A stretch of DNA of 64,000 nt from Leptospira adleri. GTDB taxonomy: Bacteria > Spirochaetota > Leptospiria > Leptospirales > Leptospiraceae. Below the pieces are notes generated by a model, which did no database searches, was not told the origin of the DNA, and saw nothing but the letters and a program-made list of their open reading frames with translations. Position 1 is the stretch's first letter. Each line of letters starts with the position of its first letter. Location of the stretch: assembly GCF_002811985.1 (NCBI RefSeq), contig NZ_NPDU01000003.1:1-64000 (forward strand), written 5' to 3'. Positions 1 through 11,232 of the stretch are shown piece after piece. The translations under genes were made by a program, and so were the position numbers.

Positions 1-1168
1 GATCGGATTCCAATTCGTTCGCAAAGGATTCTACGCCCGCGGTGATAAAATGTCTTTCGGCCGCTTCCCAGTCGAGCTGAACGGTTCCTTGAGAAGTCAA
101 TTCGGCGTTAAGTTGTTTAACGTCCAACTCGTCCGAGCCTCTTTGATTGTTATAGTATTTGTTTTCCCACTTGGAAACGTTTCCTCGGAAGGAGATCAGA
201 TTCTTTCTTCCGAAGGCGTATTCCAACGCCCCGGTCGCGAGAAAGTCGTGGGTCTTGTTGTTGCGATCGAAGACCGCCTTCGACTGGGTGACGTCGACTC
301 CGTTTTGATCCCTGTGTTGATAAAGAATTCTTGTCTTCGCTTTGAATTTTCCGTCGGGGTTGAAGATAAGATTCATACCCGTGTTCAGATCCTGATAAGC
401 GTTTCCGGTCGTGGCTTGAGAATCCGGAACCAATCGATAACCGGGGTTCTTGTTGTAACCAGCCGAAACGTTTCCGCTGACGAGTTCGTTTCGAAAACCC
501 AGATTTGCGGTTGTGTTGAATTCCCCTTCCGTGTTGAAGTTTTTCCGATTTCCGTTCCCGTAAGTCGTTCTCATTTCGTAGCTGAGTTTTTTGTCGCCTT
601 CTTTTGTGATGAGGTTGATCACGCCGCCGATCGCGTCCGCGCCGTAAAGAGCGGATGACGCGCCTTTTACGATTTCGATCCTTTCCAGATTCTGAACCTT
701 GAAGCGGCTAAGATCGACTGCGTTATTGAGTCTTCCCGAAATTCTTTCTCCGTCGATAAGAATCAGGACATACTGTGAATCCATACCCAACATCCGCACC
801 CGAGAACCTCCGAAAAAAGGTACCACGTCGATTCCAAGTTGGGTTTCCAAAACCTCCGCGGCGTTTCTCGCTCCGCTGGCTTCGATCTTTTTACGTGAGA
901 TTACTTCCGTCGCTACGGTGGAATCCTTGAGTCTTCTTTCTCCCCGAGAACCTGTGACTACGATTTGAGAATCTTCTTGTCCGTTTTCTTTTTGAGAATC
1001 CGGAACGTTAGTTTCGGATTTAACAGTAGTCGTGTTAGGCGATTCTTTTTCCGGAACTGAGGATTCTTTTTTTGATTTGTCGTCTTGCGCCTGAAGAGGT
1101 GATAAAAAAAGAATCAGAAAGAAGATCGAAATTCCCTTGTGTCTAAAAAGTTTGTTAATCAAGAACAT
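1..1168 (-). CDS. TonB-dependent outer-membrane receptor (partial, C-terminus outside window)
   Basis: Reading the minus strand from ATG at 1168 gives a signal peptide ([20 protein letters not shown]) that ends near PLQAQ, an acidic linker, then a plug domain with the typical run [46 protein letters not shown] and [12 protein letters not shown]. Beta-barrel strands follow, and the frame is open to the window edge, so the barrel end is missing. It is the third gene of a minus-strand operon, 13 bases after the HmuY-like lipoprotein gene. Known family role: TonB-powered import of iron complexes, haem or vitamin B12. The HmuY partner makes haem the best guess, but the substrate is inferred. I recall a similar receptor gene (annotated fecA) beside lruB in L. 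interrogans. Confidence 0.9.
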   Translation of the reverse strand, partial: MFLINKLFRHKGISIFFLILFLSPLQAQDDKSKKESSVPEKESPNTTTVKSETNVPDSQKENGQEDSQIVVTGSRGERRLKDSTVATEVISRKKIEASGARNAAEVLETQLGIDVVPFFGGSRVRMLGMDSQYVLILIDGERISGRLNNAVDLSRFKVQNLERIEIVKGASSALYGADAIGGVINLITKEGDKKLSYEMRTTYGNGNRKNFNTEGEFNTTANLGFRNELVSGNVSAGYNKNPGYRLVPDSQATTGNAYQDLNTGMNLIFNPDGKFKAKTRILYQHRDQNGVDVTQSKAVFDRNNKTHDFLATGALEYAFGRKNLISFRGNVSKWENKYYNNQRGSDELDVKQLNAELTSQGTVQLDWEAAERHFITAGVESFANELESD

Positions 1169-1181
1169 GTCGATATTGAGA

Positions 1182-1883
1182 TCAGTAAGGAATCCGTTTC
1201 CATTTTACGGTCGGATACGCGGCCGTACCTTCGGAGCTATAATAGCCCGTGACTTGGAAAAGATAGTATTCGCTTCCCGTATTGGAACGTATTACAAAAA
1301 CTTTATAGTTGGGTTGTAAAAAAGCGAGCGTATAATTGAACCATTTGTTTAGGACGTCGCTTCCCACGTAATTGGTCTGAACTCCTCCGGAAGCGAGTTC
1401 GGAAACGTTTGTGTCGGGCGAAAAATTCGCGTTTGTGCATCCCAAAGCCGAAGAGGAACTTCCGGAAGCCGCGCTAAAATCGGTAATTGTAGGATTGGTC
1501 ATACAAGCGCCTCCGTTTCCGGAAGAATGTGTGACTCCGCTGTTCGTCTGGAGTTTGAATCTCTGAAATCCGACGTCCCAACCTCCCGCGGAATCGGGGG
1601 CCGATATTTGTGCCATATTCGAAAAATTGAATTTAATCCAAACGTCATACGAAACCGCTCTTATCTTTGTGGTATAAGAACCGTCTCCGTTGGATTCCGT
1701 GGAAAGAATTTTAGAACTCGCCGCGTCTTCCAATTGTTTTTGAAGTGCGAGCAAGGATTGTTTGATTGCGAGTTCGTTTTCGTCGACCGCCGGATGTTGT
1801 CTCGCACAGGATAAAAACAAAAGGATCCCGAGCCCCAGACGGATTTGTTTCCAAAAAAGTTCGAGGTTCGAGATTCTTTTCAT
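1182..1883 (-). CDS. HmuY-like lipoprotein
   Basis: 233 residues. The N-terminus has a basic stretch, a hydrophobic run and the lipobox LFLSC, so a lipoprotein. The middle and end resemble the HmuY family: DVWIKFNFS near residue 80, then [20 protein letters not shown] and the closing [20 protein letters not shown] segment, where HmuY proteins carry a W.Y...........Y.V pattern and a final G-x-x-x-x-K strand. HmuY proteins bind haem at the surface and pass it to a TonB receptor, and here the receptor gene follows directly. Family call is by eye and the haem ligands cannot be assigned with certainty. The gene sits 19 bases after the upstream lipoprotein gene. Confidence 0.72.
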   Translation of the reverse strand: MKRISNLELFWKQIRLGLGILLFLSCARQHPAVDENELAIKQSLLALQKQLEDAASSKILSTESNGDGSYTTKIRAVSYDVWIKFNFSNMAQISAPDSAGGWDVGFQRFKLQTNSGVTHSSGNGGACMTNPTITDFSAASGSSSSALGCTNANFSPDTNVSELASGGVQTNYVGSDVLNKWFNYTLAFLQPNYKVFVIRSNTGSEYYLFQVTGYYSSEGTAAYPTVKWKRIPY

Positions 1884-1902
1884 TACGAATACCGGGAAGA
1901 AC

Positions 1903-2487
1903 TCAGTTTTTCAGGGTGATTTGAAACGTAGTCGTCGGAGGTTCCGCTGTTCTGCTCGCCAAGTAAAAGACGAAGTAGTAATCTCCTCCCTTGGTCGCGT
2001 TCAGAGTGTAGACGTAAGGACCGTCGCCGGCCGCGGCTCCGTATTGACCTTCACTCGGAGTTGTATAAGAGGATCTTGCGGAATCATAAGCCGAATCTAC
2101 AAGAGGACAGGAAGCGGTGTTGTAAACCAACGGAGCGTTTGTGTTAGCGGCGGTTCCTTCGTCAAAGTCCGCGACGTTTCTTCCGCGGAAAGTGATCTGA
2201 TCGCCGGCCTTTACGTTGGAAAATTTTACGGCTGCGATCGAGTGATTCACAAACGGGACTTTTCCGTAGACGAGGGTTTGAACGGAGGTTGTCGCCGTCA
2301 TTGCCGGAAGACCCGCCACTCTTCCTCCTACGGTCGCGGAACAGTTGTAACCGTTAGCCGCAAGTCCCAACAAAAGGAGCGTAACCGGGTCTACGTCTTC
2401 TTTGTCGTCTTTTTTACAGTGAATTAGGGAGCCCAAGATGAGGCCGAAAATAACTGTCGTTTTTGCAATCTTTTGGAAAGTTTTCAT
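1903..2487 (-). CDS. Lipoprotein, first gene of haem/iron uptake operon
   Basis: 194 residues with signal [20 protein letters not shown] and lipobox LIHC, followed by a charged KKDDKEDVD linker and a short hydrophobic stretch ([13 protein letters not shown]). I do not recognise a catalytic family. The rest is rich in Ala, Gly, Thr and beta-strand-like segments, with two cysteines (NGYNCSAT and TASCPLVD) that could form a disulfide. A leader position with an HmuY-like protein and a TonB receptor behind suggests a surface part of the same uptake system. This or the next gene may correspond to LruB of L. interrogans, which I recall lying beside a TonB receptor gene, but I cannot decide which. 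The promoter region upstream holds a Fur-like inverted repeat. Confidence 0.8.
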   Translation of the reverse strand: MKTFQKIAKTTVIFGLILGSLIHCKKDDKEDVDPVTLLLLGLAANGYNCSATVGGRVAGLPAMTATTSVQTLVYGKVPFVNHSIAAVKFSNVKAGDQITFRGRNVADFDEGTAANTNAPLVYNTASCPLVDSAYDSARSSYTTPSEGQYGAAAGDGPYVYTLNATKGGDYYFVFYLASRTAEPPTTTFQITLKN

Positions 2488-2532
2488 GAATTCTCCTTCT
2501 GCCTTTTGGGAACCATTCTTAAAGTATGAAGA

Positions 2533-2547
2533 TGAGAGTCAAACTCA
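2533..2547 (-). promoter_or_regulatory. Candidate Fur-type operator of the haem/iron operon
   Basis: On the minus strand the bases read TGAGTTTGACTCTCA, a 7-1-7 imperfect inverted repeat (5 of 7 arm positions pair). It lies about 45 bases upstream of the ATG at 2487, in the 197-base gap between divergent genes. Fur and PerR proteins bind 7-1-7 repeats, and the downstream genes look like iron or haem uptake genes. The assignment is inference from position and symmetry. Confidence 0.4.
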
Positions 2548-2684
2548 ATATCATTTAAAAAATAAATCTAAGGAAGAATCGGATCTAATTTTGCGATTTC
2601 GCATTACGTAGGATTTTCTTAGATTTCCGGAGAAGAATAGAATTTGGTTTCTCTTTCTTCCAACTCCGTTCTAATCGTCTCAGA

Positions 2685-3422
2685 ATGACTCAAAGGGTTC
2701 CGGCTATTTTTTTTCGGAAGATTTCACTTTTCTCCCTTCTTACCTTTTTTCTCTCCTGCGCGGTTTTGGATAAGAATCCGATTTCAGGAGCGATTCCGGT
2801 TTTTTCGAGAGAAGGAAAGATTCTTAGATACTATCCTTATCAGGTGCGCTGGATCGGTTTTAACGAAAGTGAATTTCCGGACACCGCGAGATTGGGCGAT
2901 TTTAGGAACTTGGTTTCTCTGGAAATTCTTCACCCCGAGTTCGAAAATTTGGAAGAACTGAGCGCTCTGAAAACCATCGGTTTTTTGAACGTCAACGGAA
3001 CAAAGGTGAAAAATTTGAGTCCGCTTTCCAAACTTCCCCTTCTACACAGTCTTTATTTGAATCGGACATCCGTGGATGAAAAGGATCTCGCCGCCTATCC
3101 GGGTGTAGGAGCTCTTACAAAACTGGGACTCTACAAAACAAAGATCAAAGATCTTTCCTTTATCGGACCGGAGTGCAAACTCAGACAATTGGATATTCGA
3201 GAGACGGAAGTCGCCTCTTTGGAACCGATCGCCGGTTGTAAGAATCTTCTCGAGTTGAGGATCGGAAACACGAAAATTAAGGAAATCAAATATATCTATG
3301 AAATGACCGACCTTCGTTATTTGGAATGGTCCGGTTTGAAGATTTCCAAGGAAGAATTGGACTGGATCCGGATCCAACTTCCTTATCTGAAATTGGTCCC
3401 GATCTATTACGGTAATTTATAA
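2685..3422 (+). CDS. Leucine-rich-repeat lipoprotein
   Basis: 245 residues. The start [12 protein letters not shown] leads into a hydrophobic stretch and lipobox FLSC at about residue 25. From about residue 85 there are roughly five LRR units of the internalin/SDS22 kind ([89 protein letters not shown]). LRR proteins usually bind other proteins, so a surface-exposed or periplasmic binding role fits. It is divergent from the haem operon and convergent with the next gene, 12 bases away. No cognate partner is visible nearby. Confidence 0.82.
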   Translation: MTQRVPAIFFRKISLFSLLTFFLSCAVLDKNPISGAIPVFSREGKILRYYPYQVRWIGFNESEFPDTARLGDFRNLVSLEILHPEFENLEELSALKTIGFLNVNGTKVKNLSPLSKLPLLHSLYLNRTSVDEKDLAAYPGVGALTKLGLYKTKIKDLSFIGPECKLRQLDIRETEVASLEPIAGCKNLLELRIGNTKIKEIKYIYEMTDLRYLEWSGLKISKEELDWIRIQLPYLKLVPIYYGNL

Positions 3423-3434
3423 TATTCTAAAATG

Positions 3435-4205
3435 TCAATAGGACAAAGGGGTCGATTCTCCCGGATTTGAATAAAGAAGAATGTCTCCTTTGTTGACCGG
3501 AATTCCTTCGGCTGTGACCTGCCCCGTCGTTTCGATCGTTTCCAAGGCTCTCACCGGATAACGTTTCCCGTCTTCCTTTTCCAAAACGATCGTCGCATTT
3601 TTGCGAACGCGGGACAAACGAAGACCCCAGACTTCTAAAATTTTTCCGCCGCTTTCCAAAACGAGCGCGCTGATTCTGTTCGGATCGGAAGAGATCGCTT
3701 TTCGATATTCTCCGGAGGGTGTTCCCGGAATAAAATCCGGTTCGATGGAAATCGAATTCGGTTTTTTCGATGCAAGTTCGAAAACAAGGTGATCACAGTC
3801 GTACGCGCGCACGAGCGCCCAACGATTTCCAGATTCTCGGTTTGTAAAAACTCGACAAGATTCCGGAACGAGTTGGAATCCGGTCTTCGTGGTTTTGGCG
3901 ATTCCTTCGATTCTTGTTTCTTCCCGGTTTTTGCTCAAGGTAACGCTCAACTGAGTGAAGATAAATTTCGGATTTTTTTTAGTAGGACTCGCGTCCAGGA
4001 ACAACTGTCTTACAAAATAACCTTCTTCCAACTTCTGAATTTTGGAGTAGTATTCTCCCGATACGATTTTTAAAAATGAGTTCGGATCCGACTCGATTCT
4101 TTTCTCACTTGAGGAACAAAACACGACGCTGAAGATACAAATCCCCGCAAAAACCGCGGATTTTGCGTTTTTTATAAGGGGATCGACGTGGAATATTTTA
4201 TCCAA
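3435..4205 (-). CDS. Hypothetical lipoprotein, TTG start
   Basis: The best start is TTG at 4205, because AGGAG lies 9 bases upstream and no ATG begins the signal peptide; the longer open frame to 4271 has no such site. From this start the protein begins with [14 protein letters not shown], has a hydrophobic run ([13 protein letters not shown]) and a cysteine in VFCSSSE, so a lipoprotein of about 256 residues. The rest is beta-rich with a pair of cysteines ([16 protein letters not shown]) and a C-terminal part that resembles a small barrel (LYSNPGE). I do not recognise the family. It is convergent with the LRR gene and divergent from the M30 protease gene, 188 bases away. Confidence 0.75.
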   Translation of the reverse strand: MDKIFHVDPLIKNAKSAVFAGICIFSVVFCSSSEKRIESDPNSFLKIVSGEYYSKIQKLEEGYFVRQLFLDASPTKKNPKFIFTQLSVTLSKNREETRIEGIAKTTKTGFQLVPESCRVFTNRESGNRWALVRAYDCDHLVFELASKKPNSISIEPDFIPGTPSGEYRKAISSDPNRISALVLESGGKILEVWGLRLSRVRKNATIVLEKEDGKRYPVRALETIETTGQVTAEGIPVNKGDILLYSNPGESTPLSY

Positions 4206-4393
4206 TGTTGATTGCTCCTGATTTGATGGAGAAAGATCCTGACAAGTTACGGGGGCAAGAGAGAATCTCAATCAAGTTTCCTGTCTTCTCCTTCCCTATA
4301 AAAAGCATGCCGGGGTCCTTTTTTACATCCTATGGACGGTTCGTTCCAAGTCAACGTTCTAGATTGTATGTCTTTTTTCGTCTAAGAATTTCG

Positions 4394-5938
4394 ATGAAGC
4401 GGAATTCTCGAAACAATCTTGGATTTTTTTCGGGACTTCTTCTCTTTCTTTTTTTCCTCAACTCCTGTTCTTTGGAGGGCGTTTTCCCCGCGCTCTTTCC
4501 CGGCGCAAAACAAAAGTTAGGCGCTCAGTATGTCCAGGCTTTGATTCTTACCGCGATCAGTTGCAGCGGCCCCGGAAAATTCTGGGTTAGAGACATTACA
4601 AAAAATGCATCTTATTGTCTTCAGGCGAGTCTCGTGGGCGAAGGCGATACGGTTTCGGTTTACGCGGAATACGGACAGGAGCAGAATCTGGATTATAAAA
4701 GTATCGTTCGAGAATTCGATCAGAAAATTTTTCCTAAACTCGGCGCTGCGTTCGGCCCCCCTTCGGACATGGATCAAAACGGAAAAGTCCACATTCTTTT
4801 TTTGGATATTCGGGACGGAAGTAAACCCGGCGGTTCTTTTGTGGCCGGCTTTTTCGATCCTTATGATTTTCTTACGGACGATGCGCGATCGAACGTCCGT
4901 TCCAATGGAAAAGAAATTCTTTATATAGATTCGGTGCAGCTGAAGGAATTGGCGGAGAAGGATCTCGCTTCCGGAAAGTCGGACACGATGCTTTCTACGA
5001 TCGCCCACGAATTCCAACACCTCATCCGATTTCAATACGAACTTCCGGATTATCTTTCCCAAAAGGTTCGAGATGAAACCTGGTTGAACGAAGGAACGAG
5101 CGAGGTAGCGAGCGATATTGCCGGTTATTCTCCGCAGATGAATCGGATCCAGTGTTATCGGGGAAACGTCGCCGGGGTTTGTGCGAGAGGTGTGAACGGT
5201 TCCACCATCTTCGGATCGGCGAACTTTTCTTCGGTCGTGGATTATTCTTTTGCGTACGCCTTTATGAAATATCTTTATACGGTCTCGGGTTCCAATCTTC
5301 AGGAAAGAAATTCTTTCTTTAAGAAAACTCTCTCGGGCGCTTCCGTCAGAGCCAAGGACGCGCAAAGTTTGGCCGAAGTTTTTCTATCTTCCTCCGCCGT
5401 GGCTTCGCTTTCCGCTTCGCAAAAGAATGATCTTGGAATTTCGGGCGAGACTTCTTTCATTCGATTGTTCGCCGCGTTTCTCTGGCTGTCGACGGGGGAA
5501 ACTGCTCTTTCGGAAGCTCAATTGGGAGTGGATTCCGCGGGCGCGGCCGCCTTTAAAACGGGAATCGAATCCGTTCTTTCGGCTCTTCCCTTCCCACTTG
5601 CGAATCAAGACGGAGGGGAACTCAGAAAGTTGTATGACACACAACCTCTTCCTTTTATTCTTCCTCTTTCCAATCTCAAACCGGGGCAGTTTCATTTTAT
5701 AGATCAAAACCGGAGCAACACGGGAACACAACCCGCCGTGGTTCTTTTGAAAAAGACGGTTCCTAGTTTAAAGATTTTGCAAGTAAACGCGGATCCGTAT
5801 CGACTCGGTCAGGTTTCTCAATCCGTGACGAGAACCGAAGAAAAAGGAGAACCGGTTCTTCTTCCCGAAACGGACGGTCCCGAAATCATCTGTCCCCTCG
5901 AATACTTTCATTCTTCCGAGCGAAATCGAACCAACTAA
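4394..5938 (+). CDS. Peptidase M30 (hyicolysin-type) zinc metalloprotease lipoprotein
   Basis: The start is taken at ATG 4394 (MKRNSRNNLG), which places a lipoprotein signal with lipobox FLNSC at residue 25; the frame is open further upstream but encodes no signal there. The mature protein has a glycine-rich linker, then MDQNGKVHILFLDIRDG and the zinc site HEFQH (H205, E206, H209), with the third-ligand region WLNEGTSEVAS at about residues 230-240 (E233). This matches the M30 metallopeptidase layout. About 514 residues. Family role: secreted or surface zinc protease acting on host or envelope proteins; the substrate here is unknown. Transcribed alone, with a repeat-bearing gap downstream. Confidence 0.85.
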   Translation: MKRNSRNNLGFFSGLLLFLFFLNSCSLEGVFPALFPGAKQKLGAQYVQALILTAISCSGPGKFWVRDITKNASYCLQASLVGEGDTVSVYAEYGQEQNLDYKSIVREFDQKIFPKLGAAFGPPSDMDQNGKVHILFLDIRDGSKPGGSFVAGFFDPYDFLTDDARSNVRSNGKEILYIDSVQLKELAEKDLASGKSDTMLSTIAHEFQHLIRFQYELPDYLSQKVRDETWLNEGTSEVASDIAGYSPQMNRIQCYRGNVAGVCARGVNGSTIFGSANFSSVVDYSFAYAFMKYLYTVSGSNLQERNSFFKKTLSGASVRAKDAQSLAEVFLSSSAVASLSASQKNDLGISGETSFIRLFAAFLWLSTGETALSEAQLGVDSAGAAAFKTGIESVLSALPFPLANQDGGELRKLYDTQPLPFILPLSNLKPGQFHFIDQNRSNTGTQPAVVLLKKTVPSLKILQVNADPYRLGQVSQSVTRTEEKGEPVLLPETDGPEIICPLEYFHSSERNRTN

Positions 5939-6024
5939 CTTCTTTTTTTGGGAAGAATTTCCTGAAATCTAAACCGATTTAACCGGAAACAAATCGTTCC
6001 GCGGAATACATTGAGAACGTTTTT

Positions 6025-6133
6025 CCGAAAACCGAAAAGTGTAGGAACTCATACATTCTCAGGAACGACTTTGCCTGGCGGTTTCAAACGGAGGACGTCC
6101 GTAATTTGTAGGAGCTCACACAAAAGATTTGAA
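6025..6133. repeat. Dispersed intergenic repeat, copy A (paired GTAGGA motifs)
   Basis: This is the main content of the gap 5939-6304. It starts with CCGAAAACCGAAAA, then GTAGGAACTCATAC at 6041-6054, and 67 bases later a second motif inside TTTGTAGGAGCTCACACAAA (6105-6124), an imperfect palindrome with TTTGT/ACAAA ends, followed by GATTTGAAT. The same order, with the same flanks and nearly the same spacing, is seen at 23258-23363. A short T-rich run after 5938 could act as a weak terminator for the protease gene; nothing else was seen in the gap. Confidence 0.7.
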
Positions 6134-6304
6134 TTCTATAAAATAAAATTCTTTCCATCGTTCGGGTTTTTAACGTAAGAAGCCCGAACGAAAGTTCTTA
6201 CGATCGGAACTCGAAGTCCGTTTCCGTTTGGAAACGTTTTTGAAAGAATTCGATTTCACCGAACTTAAAAAGATACGAAGAATCGAAATCGGATACGAAA
6301 AGAA

Positions 6305-6613
6305 TCATTCCATTCCGGGAATCATACCTCTGAATTCTCCCATTCTTTCTTCCGCCGCTTTTTGCGCGAGTTCCAGAGAACGAGTCACCGCTTGTTTGAT
6401 GCTTTTTTGTAAAAGTTTTTTGTCGTTTTTTGCGAGAAGTTCGTCTTCGATGAGAATCTCTTTGATGTTTAATTTTCCGTCGGAGATACAAGTAACCAGA
6501 TCGTTTTTGGATTTCGCTTCGAAGGAAAGAGCCATGAGATCCTTTTCCACTTTTTTCATTTTCACGCGCATCTGATTCATCTGCTTGAGCGATTCTAACT
6601 TGTTTCCGAACAT
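6305..6613 (-). CDS. YbaB/EbfC family nucleoid-associated protein
   Basis: 102 residues, the usual YbaB/EbfC length. It begins MFGNKLESLKQMNQMRVKMKKVEKDL, the amphipathic alpha-helix typical of the family, followed by a three-strand sheet (LVTCISDGKLNIKEILIEDELL) and a long C-terminal helix (KAAEERMGEFRGMIPGM) with the common terminal GMIPG-type sequence. The family forms dimers that bind DNA without strict sequence specificity and compact or regulate the nucleoid; the spirochaete EbfC of Borrelia is a member. In many bacteria the gene is next to dnaX and recR, which are not present here. Confidence 0.9.
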   Translation of the reverse strand: MFGNKLESLKQMNQMRVKMKKVEKDLMALSFEAKSKNDLVTCISDGKLNIKEILIEDELLAKNDKKLLQKSIKQAVTRSLELAQKAAEERMGEFRGMIPGME

Positions 6614-6677
6614 TCTTTGATTCCCTTTGAACCTATTTTATTTTTAAGAAGAATTCTTTTACACGAACTTCTTTCGT

Positions 6678-6691
6678 GTAGGAGCTCCTCT
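6678..6691. repeat. GTAGGA-type motif copy upstream of YbaB gene
   Basis: GTAGGAGCTCCTCT, whose core GGAGCTCC is a perfect palindrome, lies in the 126-base gap between the YbaB gene start and the end of the following minus-strand gene. It is one of roughly ten such motifs in the window. Confidence 0.6.
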
Positions 6692-6739
6692 GCCGATCAA
6701 AATTCCGCATATAGAAAAACGGGCAACCAGAAAAGAAGT

Positions 6740-8131
6740 TTAGAAAGACAACTCCATTCCCAAGGAAGTGAAGTATTCGGAATAGTATTGAGAGTAAGCC
6801 GGAAGACGGAACGGTCCTACGTCGGTGTAGATCACGCCCTTGGAAAGGTTGTTCCTGAAATTCATAAAAAAGATCGCGTTTTGAAAGCCCGTCTTTCCTC
6901 GAAAGCCGGCGGAGAAAGAACGAAGAGGCTCATCCGTTTGTGTATTGATTCCCGCGTTTCTCTGAGAAAGAAGATTGTAGTAGTTGTTGCCGAGAAAGAG
7001 AGAATATCTTCCCGCTGGATCCAAAAGCATCGTAAAACCGAGAGTGGTCGCGTCCGCTTCCGGGGTCATATAAAGACCGTTGTTTTTCGTAGTCGGATCT
7101 GCGGAGTAACTATAACGGATGTTGAGAATGATTTTTGTAAAATCGATGAACATCGAAAAACGTGCCGCTTCCGGATTGTACAATCCCTTGTCTTTTTCCT
7201 TGTTCAAAACCGAAGTCTGAAACGAAAGACGACGGATCGGTTGGATGTTCGCCTGCCATTCGATCACGCGTCCGCTGCTGTTTCCCAAAGCCTGATTTCT
7301 AAGAACGGGATTGTTTCCCATATTCGGATCCGCGTTGAGCGCCTGAGAATTGGATCCGGGAGAAGAATAGAGAAAACGGCTGGAAGCCATGCTTGAATTT
7401 CCGAAGGAACTTCCGGAAACAATCTTAGTGTTGATGAAATCGTTCGGCTTAAATGAAAAACCCGCCATCGAATAACCCTGATCTTTTTGATCCGCGGTAT
7501 AAGGAAGCGAGTTCCCCGTTTTTAAAATCGCATCGACTCCGGGTGCGACCGAATAACTGAGTTCAAAGTTGTCTAACGTGGATTGATTTACGCCGGTTTT
7601 ATCTCCGGTTCCGAAAGGATCCGATTTTCTTCCTCGAAGGGAAGGAGCCAATTCTGAAAAAGGAGACGAAGGACGGATCGAAGAATTCAGTTGAACCTTT
7701 CCTTGTTTTCCGCCGAAAAAGCGGGCTCCGGTCCAGTTGGTATTCTGATCGCTGAAGAGAGAATCCGGTTGGTTCCAAGCAAGGGAATCTTTGGAAGGAA
7801 ACGGACTCCAGCCGTTACCGAGTTTTGCAAAATTGGATCCGTGATCCTCTTGGATTTCGTAGTTTTTGCCTGATTCTCCGAGAAAGTCGATTCTGCGAGA
7901 ACCCAAAATATGAAATACCTGTATATCCTCCTTCGGCTTTTCTTCTTTTCCTTTGAGGGTCGGTTGAGAATTGGAAGGAATTTCCCCGTCTTCCATCGGA
8001 AAGGAATCCATTTTCGGAAGATTCTCGGGAGTTTTTACTTGAGCGACGGAAAGGAGAACCCCAAGTCCTAACGCGGACAAACCGCTGACCAGCAAGGAGG
8101 ATTGAATATTGATCGCCCCGATGAGTCTCAT
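6740..8131 (-). CDS. Putative outer-membrane beta-barrel protein
   Basis: ATG at 8131 ([18 protein letters not shown]) gives a clear signal peptide; a GTG start at 8176 would add 15 residues before it. About 463 residues. After a proline and charge-rich linker (residues about 35-75) the sequence alternates polar and aromatic residues in a way typical of transmembrane beta-strands, with turns such as [11 protein letters not shown] and [18 protein letters not shown], and it ends in SLGMELSF, a terminal aromatic residue as expected for BAM-inserted barrels. No characterised family recognised. Probably a leptospiral outer-membrane protein; the function is unknown. The gap 8132-8426 holds no other gene I can support. 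Confidence 0.75.
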   Translation of the reverse strand: MRLIGAINIQSSLLVSGLSALGLGVLLSVAQVKTPENLPKMDSFPMEDGEIPSNSQPTLKGKEEKPKEDIQVFHILGSRRIDFLGESGKNYEIQEDHGSNFAKLGNGWSPFPSKDSLAWNQPDSLFSDQNTNWTGARFFGGKQGKVQLNSSIRPSSPFSELAPSLRGRKSDPFGTGDKTGVNQSTLDNFELSYSVAPGVDAILKTGNSLPYTADQKDQGYSMAGFSFKPNDFINTKIVSGSSFGNSSMASSRFLYSSPGSNSQALNADPNMGNNPVLRNQALGNSSGRVIEWQANIQPIRRLSFQTSVLNKEKDKGLYNPEAARFSMFIDFTKIILNIRYSYSADPTTKNNGLYMTPEADATTLGFTMLLDPAGRYSLFLGNNYYNLLSQRNAGINTQTDEPLRSFSAGFRGKTGFQNAIFFMNFRNNLSKGVIYTDVGPFRLPAYSQYYSEYFTSLGMELSF

Positions 8132-8426
8132 TTTCGTATCTTTATTTAGTATCGGCAATCGGAATCGAAGGATCACCTACAAATGCGAGTCTGGTTTTAG
8201 ACGAAAAGTTCCGAAAGAATCCATGGAACGATGGATTCTTTTTTTCCGGAATCGTTCGGTTCCCATTTGAGTTTTCCAAAGTTTGAAATTGTCTTAGCGG
8301 AGCAGACAGAGCAAAAAATAATTCAAAAAAAACGCGTTTGATTCCTACCGTCCAGTTTCAAAACCGAGGGTCAGCGGGAAAGAAATTTTTTATGGAATTC
8401 TGTCACATCGACGCTTAAGGCATACC

Positions 8427-10049
8427 CTATTCGTGTTCTTCCTCTTTTTTCCGATCGATTCTTTCCTCTATCAAATGGAACAGACTTCCCTGAGGATATT
8501 TTCCGTTTTTGCCGAATTTTCCCGCTGGAATTCCAAAAACTTCCGGAATCAATTCCTCGACGTGAGAACAGGTGTAGATCTGGAATTTCCCTTTGTCGAT
8601 CGCCTTCCGAATGTGAGCGGGAAGATTCAAGTCGCGAATATTGGAAGTCGGAATGTAAACCCTGTACTTATCTTTCGTATTTCCAACTATCTGAATCATG
8701 TCGTACCATGCCGCGATCTTCGTGTTCACCGAACCGACAGGAAGAATTTCCCCGTACTGAGAAAGAGCTCCGGTCACTGCGATGTTACACGGAATTTCCA
8801 AACCGGAAAGCGCAGAAAGAATCGCGAGCAATTCCGCACAACTCGCGGAGTCACCGTCGATCGGAGAATAGTTTTGTTCGAACAAAATCGACGCGTCCAG
8901 ACCGAAGGACTGGATATGAGAGAACATTCCTTTAATATAAGATTGTAATATGAATACGCCTTTATCGTGTAAGTCGCCCGAAAGGTTCACTTCTCTTTCG
9001 ATGTTGATGAAATTTCCGGAACCCAAAGCGACGCGCGCGGAGACTTGGTTCACTTGGCCGAAATCGGACAAAGAAGAATGCAGAAGAATTACGGATAAGC
9101 CGTTGATTCTTCCCGTCTTTTTCCCTTTGAGCTGGATGGATGTCAGACCTTCACGAACGCTTTCCTGATATCTTCTTTTGTGAACCGCGATTCTTTTTTC
9201 TATCGTGGGAATGGCCGATTCCACTTGAGCGCGGGAGATCGTCTTCTTTTCCTTTTTGTAAAGAACGAGAAGTTCACCCACGAACGTGCGGAGTTCCGCA
9301 AAAGAAAGGGAAAGTCTCGCTCTGCTGTCGTTCCAGCGAAGTCCGATTTCGAGTAACGCGTCCACTGCGGAAGAATCGAAGCTGGGATAACCCGGTTTTT
9401 CCCAGGAATGAATGAGTCCTCCGAAAAGCTGAAGATTCTTCTTGCTCTTCATCACAGCTTCGTAAGGAAGATGAATCTTAAAAGAAAAACTTTCGTAGAA
9501 ATCGGGATCGACTCCGGTGATAAAGTCGACTTCTCCTTCTTCTCCCACGAGGATCAAACGAAAGCGAGTGTTTATCGAAGGATGAAAGCGATTCATCTCT
9601 TTGGAGCCTGTCATTTCGGGAAGAGTCAGGAAGTCGATGCTTCCGGTTTGTAAAACTCCTTTTACGAGAAAGTATAAGTTCGGATCTTCCGTAAGCGCTC
9701 TCATCGGAAGAAGCAGATAACCGCCGTCCGCTTCCACCATTTTGCCGGCGCGGTATTCGGAGTTTCCCGGAAAGCCCGCGAGAGTTAAGAATCCCGGATG
9801 GGGATCGCAGACTACTTTGATTCCTTTTTTAAGATTGGAGATGTATTCTTGAAGTAAGGTAAGGTTCGCTTCTAATGCCGGACCGGTTATGAGAATGTTG
9901 GAAAGAATGCCCGGATTTTCCAAAGCCTTCGGTAAGGAACTCAGTTCTTCTCTGTGAAACGCCAAAAAATCGGGAAGGCCGTTTTTGGGTCTTTGTTTTC
10001 CCGCGTGAAGTTTGATCTCTGCCTGAGCGGCCGTTATTCTTTTTATCAC
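8427..10049 (-). CDS. Lon-family (S16) protease-like protein with degenerate AAA region
   Basis: 540 residues, GTG start. The C-terminal half is a Lon proteolytic domain: the nucleophile lies in [16 protein letters not shown] (S401) and the dyad lysine in [10 protein letters not shown] (K444), both standard S16 motifs, preceded by the [12 protein letters not shown] segment seen in LonB-like proteins. The N-terminal half corresponds in position to the AAA+ part ([44 protein letters not shown]), but no Walker A GxxxxGK[ST] or clear Walker B is visible. A LonC/LonB-like, possibly ATP-independent protease is therefore the best description. The gap before queA is 44 bases, so the two minus-strand genes may be co-transcribed. 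Confidence 0.83.
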   Translation of the reverse strand: MIKRITAAQAEIKLHAGKQRPKNGLPDFLAFHREELSSLPKALENPGILSNILITGPALEANLTLLQEYISNLKKGIKVVCDPHPGFLTLAGFPGNSEYRAGKMVEADGGYLLLPMRALTEDPNLYFLVKGVLQTGSIDFLTLPEMTGSKEMNRFHPSINTRFRLILVGEEGEVDFITGVDPDFYESFSFKIHLPYEAVMKSKKNLQLFGGLIHSWEKPGYPSFDSSAVDALLEIGLRWNDSRARLSLSFAELRTFVGELLVLYKKEKKTISRAQVESAIPTIEKRIAVHKRRYQESVREGLTSIQLKGKKTGRINGLSVILLHSSLSDFGQVNQVSARVALGSGNFINIEREVNLSGDLHDKGVFILQSYIKGMFSHIQSFGLDASILFEQNYSPIDGDSASCAELLAILSALSGLEIPCNIAVTGALSQYGEILPVGSVNTKIAAWYDMIQIVGNTKDKYRVYIPTSNIRDLNLPAHIRKAIDKGKFQIYTCSHVEELIPEVFGIPAGKFGKNGKYPQGSLFHLIEERIDRKKEEEHE

Positions 10050-10093
10050 TGAAGACGATTGTTCCCTAGTTCCCTTCGGTTATCAATCATAAT

Positions 10094-11131
<1,038 letters not shown>

Positions 11132-11232
11132 TCTAATTGCAGTGGATTTGGAGAATGTTTACGGGAGAATCTTTTTTCTGAAGGGATAAGGATTCCTTTT
11201 CCAAATCGCAAGCGGGATGTAGGAGAATTTTA

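Noticed and set aside
50..968. Two plus-strand frames (50-658 and 699-968)
   Set aside because: They lie opposite the plug and barrel of the TonB-dependent receptor, which has clear family motifs on the minus strand.
1762..2427. 221-codon plus-strand frame
   Set aside because: It is opposite the HmuY-like and lipoprotein genes; its product is Arg/Ser-rich without any motif, as expected for an antisense shadow.
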